Shown here in pieces: positions 8,856 through 16,051 of a DNA stretch of 64,000 nt. The translations under genes and the position numbers were made by a program. The notes beneath the pieces are model-generated. The model saw only the letters and a program-made list of their open reading frames with translations, searched no databases and was not told where the DNA came from. Origin of the DNA: Polaromonas sp. (lineage in GTDB: Bacteria; Pseudomonadota; Gammaproteobacteria; Burkholderiales; Burkholderiaceae_C); contig JAIPCZ010000005.1 of the NCBI GenBank assembly GCA_021737975.1, positions 37,561-101,560 on the forward strand, written 5' to 3'. Each line of letters opens with the position of its first letter. The first letter of the stretch is position 1.

Positions 8856-9881
8856 TCAGCCTTCCCGGCATGCTTCCGCCAGCAAGGCCCTGACCCGCGA
8901 CGGCAGGATGTCGTTGAGGCAGCGCGTATGGCCAAGCGGGCAGGCCCTGGCAAAGCACGGCGCGCAGTCCAGCGCCGGCTGGTAGGCCGGATCCAGTTTG
9001 AGCCAAAGCACTTTGGCGAGCGCATTGAGCGGCGGGGTGTGCAGCGGACTGCTGGAGCCAAAAATCGCCACCTGATGAACACCCAAACCCGCTGCGACGT
9101 GCATCAGGCCGGAGTCATTGCTGACCATGCTCCTGCACGCCGAAATCACGCCGAGGGCCTGGGCCAGCGTGGTTTTTCCTGCCAGATTGATACATTGCCC
9201 CGGTCGCCGGACGTTGGCCGGGTCGGCAATGGCGGCGCACAATGCAGCCTCCTTGCCGGAGCCCAGCAGCACCACGGGCAAATCGAGTTGTTCTGCCAGC
9301 GTGGCAAAGTGGGTGGCAGGCCAGCGTTTGGCATCGCCAAATTCGGCGCCCGGCGCAAACACGTGGTAGCCCATGCGTGTGAGCGTCAAGTCGCGCAAGG
9401 TGGCGTCCACCTCGTGCGCGGACAACTGCAACTGCGGTCGGTCAGCCACCACATCCGCATCCCCGCTCAAAGCAGAATACAGAGCCACCATGGGCGGACG
9501 CTGCCCCTTGGCCGGATTCTTCAGATGCTGCGTCAACAGCCCGAAGCGCGCCTCGCCCAGATAACCCACACGTTTCCGAATGCCCGCCAGAAAAGGCAGC
9601 AGTGCGCTTTTCAACGAGTTGGGGCAGACATAGGCCACATCGAACCGCCCCCGCATTTGCCGGGCCAGGCTCAAACGTTCGCGCCATTGCAGGCCGCCAT
9701 GGGCAAACGGGAGTTCGATGACTTCTGCCACCTGCGGCATGGCCCGGTACACCGGCGCCACCCAGGGCAGCGCCCCGACGGTGAGTTGTTCACCCCGCGC
9801 GCTGAGGCGGCGCAGCAGCGGCTCGGTCATCACCGCGTCGCCAATCCATTGGGGGGCGATGATGAGTGCGCGTTTCACCAA
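8856..9881 (-). CDS. waaF: ADP-heptose:LPS heptosyltransferase II (GT9 family)
   Basis: A 341-residue glycosyltransferase of family 9, which adds the second heptose to the inner core of lipopolysaccharide at the cytoplasmic face of the inner membrane. Family marks are the N-terminal ALIIAPQWIGDAVMTEPLLRRL and, in the nucleotide-sugar domain, MVSNDSGLMHVAAGLGV followed by AIFGSSSP. The C-terminal CAPCFARACPLGHTRCL cysteine cluster is common in WaaF. It begins immediately after the zinc-finger gene stop codon with no spacer, so it is the last gene of the ilvE operon. A SIS-domain protein related to heptose isomerase lies about 32 kb away. Confidence 0.92.
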   Translation of the reverse strand: MVKRALIIAPQWIGDAVMTEPLLRRLSARGEQLTVGALPWVAPVYRAMPQVAEVIELPFAHGGLQWRERLSLARQMRGRFDVAYVCPNSLKSALLPFLAGIRKRVGYLGEARFGLLTQHLKNPAKGQRPPMVALYSALSGDADVVADRPQLQLSAHEVDATLRDLTLTRMGYHVFAPGAEFGDAKRWPATHFATLAEQLDLPVVLLGSGKEAALCAAIADPANVRRPGQCINLAGKTTLAQALGVISACRSMVSNDSGLMHVAAGLGVHQVAIFGSSSPLHTPPLNALAKVLWLKLDPAYQPALDCAPCFARACPLGHTRCLNDILPSRVRALLAEACREG

Positions 9882-10085
9882 TCAATGACCTTGAAAATGC
9901 TCGCCTTCCTTGAGCTTGTACAGCGTGCCGCAGTAGGGGCACTTGGCCTGGCCGGTGTGGGCCACATCCAGATAGACCTTGGGGTGGCTGTTCCAGATGC
10001 TCATGTGCGCCAGCGGGCTGGGGCAATAGACCCCGCCTTGATGGTTCAGGTCTTTGGCCAGCAGTTCTACGGTTGCATTTGTCAT
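9882..10085 (-). CDS. Small CHCC zinc-finger protein
   Basis: A 67-residue protein of the zf-CHCC family, related to the zinc-binding part of mitochondrial complex I subunit NDUFS6. Candidate zinc ligands are the Cys in GGVYCPSP, a His in the middle, and the CPYC pair near the C-terminus (KCPYCGTLYKL). It sits between ilvE (1-bp gap) and waaF (no gap), a placement often seen in Burkholderiales. Its function in bacteria is not established; a scaffold or respiratory-complex assembly role is only a guess from the eukaryotic relative. Confidence 0.88.
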   Translation of the reverse strand: MTNATVELLAKDLNHQGGVYCPSPLAHMSIWNSHPKVYLDVAHTGQAKCPYCGTLYKLKEGEHFQGH

Positions 10086-10086
10086 G

Positions 10087-11037
10087 TCAGACCTTCGTCA
10101 GCCAGTGGGCGTAGTCGGGATTGCGGCCATTGACGATGTCAAAGAACGCGCTTTGGATCTTCTCGGTGATGGGGCCGCGGGTGCCGACGTATCCAGCCTT
10201 GCCCAGTTCAATGCGGTCCAGTTCACGGATCGGGGTGATCTCGGCCGCGGTGCCGCTGAAGAAGGCCTCGTCACAGATGTAGATTTCGTCACGGGTGATG
10301 CGTTTTTGCACCACTTCAATTCCCAGGTCCTTGCAGATGTGCAGCACGGTGTTGCGGGTGATGCCGTTGAGCGCGCCGGCTGACAGGTCAGGGGTGTAGA
10401 CCACGCCGTCCTTGATGACAAAAACATTTTCACCCGAGCCCTCACTGACGAAGCCATTGGCGTCGAGCAGCATGGCCTCGTCATAACCGTCGTCCAGCGC
10501 CTCGGTGTTCGCCAGAATGGAATTGGTGTAGTTGCTCACTGCCTTGGCCTGCGTCATGGTGATGTTGACGTGGTGGCGCGTGTAGCTCGAGATCTTGACA
10601 CGGATGCCGCGCGCCATGCCTTCATCACCCAGGTAAGCACCCCAGGCCCAGGCCGCGACCATCAGGTGGATATGGTTGCCCTTGGGGCTGACGCCGAGTT
10701 TGCGGCTGCCGATCCAGCTCAAGGGGCGCAGGTAACAGGACTCGAGTTGGTTGGCGCGCACCACATCAACCTGCGCCTGCATGATTTGTTCTTTGCTGAA
10801 CGGAATGGCCATGCGCAAGATCTTGGCGCTGTTCAGCAGCCGCTGGGTGTGCTCCTCGAGCCGGAAAATAGCGGTGCCGTCGGCCGTTTTGTAGGCGCGG
10901 ACCCCTTCAAACACACCACAACCGTAATGCAGCGTGTGGGTCAGAACGTGGATCTTGGCGTCACGCCATTCCACCATCTGGCCATCCATCCAGATTTTTC
11001 CATCGCGGTCAGACAGGTCGGGCGGTAAGGGGCTCAT
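10087..11037 (-). CDS. ilvE: Branched-chain amino acid aminotransferase
   Basis: A 316-residue class IV PLP enzyme that makes or degrades Leu, Ile and Val by transamination with 2-oxoglutarate/glutamate. Family signs are HVLTHTLHYGCGVFEGVRAY near the N-terminus, the region AKAVSNYTNSIL holding the PLP lysine, and EGSGENVFVI. It starts with ATG at 11037 and leads the ilvE - zinc finger - waaF operon. The divergent glycine-zipper gene begins 186 bp away, leaving room for two promoters. Confidence 0.94.
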   Translation of the reverse strand: MSPLPPDLSDRDGKIWMDGQMVEWRDAKIHVLTHTLHYGCGVFEGVRAYKTADGTAIFRLEEHTQRLLNSAKILRMAIPFSKEQIMQAQVDVVRANQLESCYLRPLSWIGSRKLGVSPKGNHIHLMVAAWAWGAYLGDEGMARGIRVKISSYTRHHVNITMTQAKAVSNYTNSILANTEALDDGYDEAMLLDANGFVSEGSGENVFVIKDGVVYTPDLSAGALNGITRNTVLHICKDLGIEVVQKRITRDEIYICDEAFFSGTAAEITPIRELDRIELGKAGYVGTRGPITEKIQSAFFDIVNGRNPDYAHWLTKV

Positions 11038-11223
11038 CGGTTATTCCTTCAAATTAATGGGGCAATGCTGCAAAACGCAGATTTTACGGCCCGGCGAAGT
11101 GCCGTTGCGACAATTTGGTCGATTGCGGGGTTCGGCTGGGCAACACAGGCAATTCGCAGTATTCTTGGGCCTGAGGCGAGCCCGTGCGCGAACCTGCAAC
11201 TTGTTCTATTTCAGGAGAATTTC

Positions 11224-11814
11224 ATGACCCCAACTCTGACACCCCGTTCTTGGACTTCATGGCTCGCCGCAGGCCTGCTGTTGGGCGCTTGCAGCCTTGG
11301 CGCACAAGCGCAAACCCCCGCCGCAAGCGCGGCGAAGGTGCGTTACGAGGCCGACAAAAAGTTGTGCGCCGATGAAGCCTCGGCCGAAGCCCGGCTGCAG
11401 TGCCGCCGCGATGCCCAATCGGTGTATGAAAAAGCGCTGGCGGCAAGCAAACCCGCGGCCAAGTCATCGCAGCCGGCCGTTTGCAACGACTGTGGCAAGG
11501 TGACCGCCGTCAAGGTCGTCGAGAAAGCCGGCGAAGGCGGACCGGTCGGGATGATTGCCGGCGGTGTGGCCGGCGCGGTGCTGGGACACCAGGTCGGCGG
11601 AGGCCTGGGCAAGGACCTGGCCACCCTTGCCGGCGCGGCGGGCGGCGCCTACGCCGGCAAAAAAATCGAGGAAAAAATGAACACCCGCAAAATCTGGACT
11701 GTCAGCGTGCGCTACAACAATGGAACAACAGCCGAGTTCGATTACGAGCAGGACCCCGGCTTCAAGGCGGGTGATGCGGTGCGCAAAGCGGGGAATTTGT
11801 TGGAGCGGAACTGA
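11224..11814 (+). CDS. Glycine-zipper 2TM-domain protein, exported
   Basis: A 196-residue exported protein. The ATG at 11224 follows a good AGGAGAA site and starts a signal peptide ending in AQAQ (about residue 29); a Cys at GACSLGA could allow lipidation, but the spacing also fits ordinary cleavage. A charged linker follows, with four Cys between about 45 and 90. Next comes a glycine-zipper pair (GPVGMIAGGVAGAVLGHQVG, then GAAGGAYAGKKIEEK) as in Rickettsia 17-kDa/SlyB-like proteins, which embed in or span the outer membrane. A short C-terminal beta domain follows. The upstream in-frame stretch from 11065 is not needed. The role is probably envelope integrity; nothing more specific is visible. 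Confidence 0.82.
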   Translation: MTPTLTPRSWTSWLAAGLLLGACSLGAQAQTPAASAAKVRYEADKKLCADEASAEARLQCRRDAQSVYEKALAASKPAAKSSQPAVCNDCGKVTAVKVVEKAGEGGPVGMIAGGVAGAVLGHQVGGGLGKDLATLAGAAGGAYAGKKIEEKMNTRKIWTVSVRYNNGTTAEFDYEQDPGFKAGDAVRKAGNLLERN

Positions 11815-11834
11815 CCTCTAATTCATCTAATCGG

Positions 11835-11878
11835 TTGGGGTCAGAGCACGTCGCTTTGCGAGTGGTCTGACCCGCAAG
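11835..11878 (+). repeat. REP-like palindromic repeat, copy 1
   Basis: A 44-bp unit running from TTGGGGTCAGAGCAC to GTGGTCTGACCCGCAAG. The outer arms GGTCAGA/TCTGACC and an inner TCGC-TTT-GCGA allow a long hairpin with one mismatch. It is identical over all 44 bases to copy 2, which starts 56 bases later. It lies between the convergent glycine-zipper and radA genes. Confidence 0.8.
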
Positions 11879-11890
11879 ATTTCATGTTTG

Positions 11891-11934
11891 TTGGGGTCAG
11901 AGCACGTCGCTTTGCGAGTGGTCTGACCCGCAAG
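11891..11934 (+). repeat. REP-like palindromic repeat, copy 2
   Basis: A second identical 44-bp copy in the same orientation, ending two bases before the radA stop codon (bottom strand). Two direct copies of a hairpin unit in a convergent intergenic space are typical of REP elements mobilised by REP-associated tyrosine transposases. No such transposase is seen in the window. Confidence 0.8.
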
Positions 11935-11935
11935 G

Positions 11936-13312
11936 TTATAAGTTTCTCACCACTTCCATGGCCTGCTCGACGCGCTCGACCGCGTGAATCGTCAGGCCCT
12001 CGAAGTCTTTGGCCTTGAGGTTCTTGGGCAGGTTGGCCTTGGGCACCACGGCCACGCTGAAGCCCAGCTTGGCGGCCTCCTTGAGGCGCTCCTGGCCGCG
12101 TGGCGCGGGTCGAACTTCGCCGGCCAGGCCGACTTCACCAAAAGCGAAAAAACCCTTTGGAAGCGGTTTACCGCGCAGGCTCGAGGTGATGGCCAGGAGC
12201 ACCGCCAGATCGGCGGCCGGCTCGGAGATGCGCACGCCACCCACCGCGTTGACAAACACATCCTGGTCCATGCAGGCGACCCCGGCATGGCGGTGCAACA
12301 CAGCCAGCAGCATGGCCAGGCGGTCCTTGTCCAGCCCCACGCTCAGACGCCTGGGCGAAGGCCCGCCGCTGTCGACCAGCGCCTGGATTTCGACCAGCAT
12401 CGGGCGCGTGCCCTCTAACGTGACCATGACACAACTGCCCGGCACCGGCTCGGCGTGCTGGCTCAGAAAAATGGCGCTCGGATTGCTGACTCCTTTGAGC
12501 CCCTTCTCAGTCATGGCAAAAACGCCGATCTCGTTGACCGCGCCAAATCGGTTTTTAATGGCGCGCACCAGTCTGAAGCTGCTGTGGGTGTCACCCTCGA
12601 AATACAGCACGGTATCCACCATGTGCTCCAGCACGCGCGGCCCCGCCAGCGCGCCCTCCTTGGTGACATGGCCCACCAGCACAATACACACACCGCTGGC
12701 CTTGGCAGCGCGCGTCAGGTGGGCGGCACATTCACGCACCTGGGCCACCGAGCCTGGCGCGGAGGTGAGCTGGTCGGAATAGACGGTCTGGATCGAGTCG
12801 ATGACCGCAATGTCGGGCTGGGTGGATGCCAGCGTGGCCAGGATCTTCTCGAGGCCGATTTCCGCCAGCACCCTGACCTGTGAGCCATCCAGGCCCAAAC
12901 GACGCGCCCGCAAGGCCACTTGGGCGCCGCTTTCCTCGCCGGTCACATACAAGGTGCTTTGGCCGCTGCGCTGCAGCGAGTCCAGGGCTTGCAACAGCAG
13001 GGTCGATTTGCCAATGCCGGGGTCACCGCCGATCAGCACCACGCCGCCTTCGACCATGCCGCCGCCGAGCACCCGGTCCAGTTCCTCGTGGCCGGTGGGG
13101 GTGCGCGCCATGTCCACCGCGTCAATGTCGCCCAGAACGGCAATTTCGGCCGTTTTGGCCAACGATGCAAAGCGATTTTTGACCGGTGAAGCGCTCTCAG
13201 GTGCCGATTCAATCAGCGTGTTCCACGCATTGCAGCTGGGACACTTACCCTGCCATTTGGGGCTGGAGCCGCCGCAATCGGAGCAGACGTAGTGGGTTTT
13301 TTCTTTGGCCAT
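11936..13312 (-). CDS. radA: DNA repair protein RadA (Sms)
   Basis: A 458-residue RecA-related ATPase that helps branch migration of recombination intermediates. The N-terminal zinc finger (CSDCGGSSPKWQGKCPSC, about 10-27) is complete. Walker A is GGDPGIGKSTLL (about residues 95-106), and the RadA-specific AIKNRFG motif is present (KNRFGAVNEIGVF). The C-terminal part is the Lon-protease-like domain, which lacks protease function in this family. A perfect LexA box lies 12 bp upstream of the start codon, so expression is probably SOS-controlled. mgtA is divergent from it. Confidence 0.95.
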   Translation of the reverse strand: MAKEKTHYVCSDCGGSSPKWQGKCPSCNAWNTLIESAPESASPVKNRFASLAKTAEIAVLGDIDAVDMARTPTGHEELDRVLGGGMVEGGVVLIGGDPGIGKSTLLLQALDSLQRSGQSTLYVTGEESGAQVALRARRLGLDGSQVRVLAEIGLEKILATLASTQPDIAVIDSIQTVYSDQLTSAPGSVAQVRECAAHLTRAAKASGVCIVLVGHVTKEGALAGPRVLEHMVDTVLYFEGDTHSSFRLVRAIKNRFGAVNEIGVFAMTEKGLKGVSNPSAIFLSQHAEPVPGSCVMVTLEGTRPMLVEIQALVDSGGPSPRRLSVGLDKDRLAMLLAVLHRHAGVACMDQDVFVNAVGGVRISEPAADLAVLLAITSSLRGKPLPKGFFAFGEVGLAGEVRPAPRGQERLKEAAKLGFSVAVVPKANLPKNLKAKDFEGLTIHAVERVEQAMEVVRNL

Positions 13313-13324
13313 GCTGGAATAATA

Positions 13325-13340
13325 CTGTATAAATTTACAG
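13325..13340. promoter_or_regulatory. LexA (SOS) box upstream of radA
   Basis: The sequence CTGTATAAATTTACAG matches the CTGT-N8-ACAG SOS consensus exactly, and the N8 is AT-rich as usual. It is centred about 20 bp upstream of the radA start and so probably overlaps the core promoter. The same consensus form precedes recA in this window. Confidence 0.75.
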
Positions 13341-13519
13341 ATTCACAGGGCTTCTTCAAGATCAAGATGCCATCGCGGCGATAGAGGCCACTCCCACCTG
13401 CAGCGGATTGTGTGACATATCGCACGGCGCCAGTTTGGGCGCTGTGATAGTTTGCTGCGTTGACACCAGGGATTCATTCGATCGCTGGCAACGATGAATT
13501 TAAGAGGTTGGTGGCGGCC

Positions 13520-16051
13520 ATGGCGACACTCGATCAGACCCCGATACTGCCGAATCATGCAAACGGACTCAGCTCTCGCGAGGCGGCTGAGCGGCTCGCG
13601 CGCGTCGGACCCAATCGACTGAAGTCGCCACGGCAAAGAGCGATCGGGTTGCAGTTTTTGATGCAGTTCAAGAATCCGTTAGTGTTGGTGCTGCTGGTGG
13701 CCAGCGGGATTTCAGCCATCACGGGCGATGCCGGTGGCGCCCTCATCATCGGCCTGATCGTCGTCATGAGCGTGACGCTCGACTTTGTGCAGTCCTACCG
13801 TGCCGGCCTGGCCGCCGATCGCCTGGCCCTGCAGGTGGCGGTCACCTCCAACGTGTTGCGTGATGGCATGCCCGGTGAACTGCCGGTGGCTGACCTGGTG
13901 CCAGGCGATGTGGTGTTGCTGTCTGCAGGCGATTTGGTGCCGGCCGATGCCAGGGTGTTGCAGGCTGGTGATTTCTTTGTTAACCAGGCGCAGTTGACGG
14001 GCGAACCGTATCCGGTGGAAAAGCGCGCTCCTGATCGGCCCGGTGCCCCGCCGTCGCCGGGCGCGGTCGCCGCGGGTGCCGACACGCTTGCTGCGCACGA
14101 CCGCGTGTTCATGGGCAGTTCGGTGGTCAGCGGTTCGGCGCACGTGCTCCTTGAGCGCACGGGCAGCGGCACTGCCCTGGGGCAAGTTGCGGTCAGCCTG
14201 TCCCAGCCGGCACCGGCCACCGCATTTGAAATGGGCACCCGCCGCTTTGGCATGTTGATCATGCGTTTGACGCTGCCGCTGGTGCTGTTCACCGTGCTGG
14301 TGAACGTGTCCATGCACCGTCCCCTGCTGGAGTCATTTTTGTTTGCCGTGGCGCTGGCCGTTGGCCTGACCCCGGAATTGCTGCCGATGGTGGTGTCGGT
14401 CACACTCACACGCGGCGCGCTGCGCATGGCCGCCTTGCAGGTCATCGTCAAACGCCCGTCCGCCATTCAGGATCTGGGTGCCATGGATGTGTTGTGCACC
14501 GACAAGACCGGCACGCTGACCGAAGCGCATATCCGGCTAGAGCGGCATGTGGACATCAGCGGTGCCGACAACCCGCAGGTACTGGCCTTGGCCTACCTCA
14601 ACAGTTTTTTTGAGAGCGGACTGAAAAGCCCGCTCGACGACGCCATCCTCGCACACGAGGACATGGACGTGTCAGGCTGGGAAAAAATTGACGAGGTGCC
14701 GTTTGACTTTGAACGCCGACGGGTTTCGGTGCTGGTCGAACGCGCTGCCGCACGGCGGCTGGTGGTCAAGGGCGCCCCGGAGGATGTGCTGCGCTTGTGC
14801 ACCCATTATCAGGACCCGGCCGGTCACCCGGCGGCACTCGATGCAGCCGCACTGGCGCGTCTCAACACCCTGTTTGACAGCCTGGGTAACGACGGCTTTC
14901 GCGTGCTCGGGATCGCCTGGCGCGATGTGGCGCTGGACCACCCCCATGCCGTGGTGTCAGATGAAAGCGGCTTGAATTTTGCCGGCTTTGCCGCCTTTCT
15001 CGACCCACCCAAAAACAGCGCCGGGCAGGCGATTCACGCGATGGCGACCAAGGGGGTGGCGGTCAAAATCCTCACCGGGGACAACGAACTCGTGACGCGC
15101 CACCTCTGCGCGCAGCTTGGTGTGCCCGTTCAAGGTGTGTTGACCGGCACCGAACTGGCCGCGCTGAACGACGATGCCTTGCGCGCGCGGGTGGAAAATG
15201 TCAACCTGTTTTGCCGCGTCAATCCAGCCCAAAAAAACCGCGTCATCCTGGCCCTGAAGGCGCGCGGCCATGTGGTGGGTTATCTCGGTGACGGCATCAA
15301 TGACGCGCCATCACTGCACACAGCTGACGTGGGCATCTCGGTCGATGGTGCGGTCGACGTCGCCAAGCAGGCGGCCGCCATGATTTTGCTGGAACACGAC
15401 CTGACGGTGTTGCATGCGGGGGTGCTGGAGGGTCGCCGCACCTTTGGCAACGTGATGAAGTACATCATGATGGCCACCAGCTCCAACTTTGGCAATATGT
15501 TCAGCATGGCCGCTGCCACCCTGTTTTTGCCATTTCTGCCGATGCTGCCATTGCAGATATTGCTCAACAATCTGCTCTATGACGTGTCGGAGCTCTCACT
15601 TCCGCTTGACAATGTCGACGAGGAAGACCTGGCGCGACCCAGGCATTGGGACATGGGATTCATTCGAAAGTTCATGTTGAGCATTGGCCCGATCAGCTCC
15701 CTTTTCGATTTTTTGACTTTTTACCTGTTGATCAGGCTGTTTGAGGCGCAGGAGTCGATGTTTCGCACCGGCTGGTTCGTCGAGTCCATCGCCACGCAGG
15801 TGCTGGTGATCTTCGTGATTCGCACCCGACGCAATCCCTTGCGCAGCCCACCTCACCGCTGGCTGGTCATGACCTCGGTCGGCGTGGTGGTCACGGCGAT
15901 GGTGCTGCCTTACACGGTGCTGGCGCCCTATCTCGGCTTTGTGCCGCTGCCGCCGGCTTTTTTTGCACTGTTGATGACGCTTGTGGTGGTTTACCTGCTG
16001 ATGGTTGAAAAGGCGAAACAATGGTTTTACAGGCAACAGACAAGGGCCTGA
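13520..16051 (+). CDS. mgtA: Magnesium-translocating P-type ATPase
   Basis: An 843-residue P-type pump of the MgtA/MgtB group, which brings Mg2+ into the cytoplasm using ATP. It shows the actuator loop (here LTGEPYPVEK), the phosphorylation site Asp328 in DKTGTLT, the MgtA-type stretch LERHVDISG with LNSFFESGLKSPLDDAIL, KGAPEDVL in the nucleotide-binding domain, and GDGINDAPSL. Ten membrane segments are expected. The frame is open from a TTG at 13460, but the ATG at 13520, preceded by AAGAGG, gives a natural start. The next pump gene begins 31 bases before this one ends. Slightly shorter than E. coli MgtA (898 residues), mainly at the N-terminus. Confidence 0.9.
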   Translation: MATLDQTPILPNHANGLSSREAAERLARVGPNRLKSPRQRAIGLQFLMQFKNPLVLVLLVASGISAITGDAGGALIIGLIVVMSVTLDFVQSYRAGLAADRLALQVAVTSNVLRDGMPGELPVADLVPGDVVLLSAGDLVPADARVLQAGDFFVNQAQLTGEPYPVEKRAPDRPGAPPSPGAVAAGADTLAAHDRVFMGSSVVSGSAHVLLERTGSGTALGQVAVSLSQPAPATAFEMGTRRFGMLIMRLTLPLVLFTVLVNVSMHRPLLESFLFAVALAVGLTPELLPMVVSVTLTRGALRMAALQVIVKRPSAIQDLGAMDVLCTDKTGTLTEAHIRLERHVDISGADNPQVLALAYLNSFFESGLKSPLDDAILAHEDMDVSGWEKIDEVPFDFERRRVSVLVERAAARRLVVKGAPEDVLRLCTHYQDPAGHPAALDAAALARLNTLFDSLGNDGFRVLGIAWRDVALDHPHAVVSDESGLNFAGFAAFLDPPKNSAGQAIHAMATKGVAVKILTGDNELVTRHLCAQLGVPVQGVLTGTELAALNDDALRARVENVNLFCRVNPAQKNRVILALKARGHVVGYLGDGINDAPSLHTADVGISVDGAVDVAKQAAAMILLEHDLTVLHAGVLEGRRTFGNVMKYIMMATSSNFGNMFSMAAATLFLPFLPMLPLQILLNNLLYDVSELSLPLDNVDEEDLARPRHWDMGFIRKFMLSIGPISSLFDFLTFYLLIRLFEAQESMFRTGWFVESIATQVLVIFVIRTRRNPLRSPPHRWLVMTSVGVVVTAMVLPYTVLAPYLGFVPLPPAFFALLMTLVVVYLLMVEKAKQWFYRQQTRA

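Noticed and set aside
6371..10133. Open frames of 510 and 536 codons on the top strand
   Set aside because: They lie opposite the GGDEF-EAL and waaF genes, whose domains are unmistakable, and have shadow composition.
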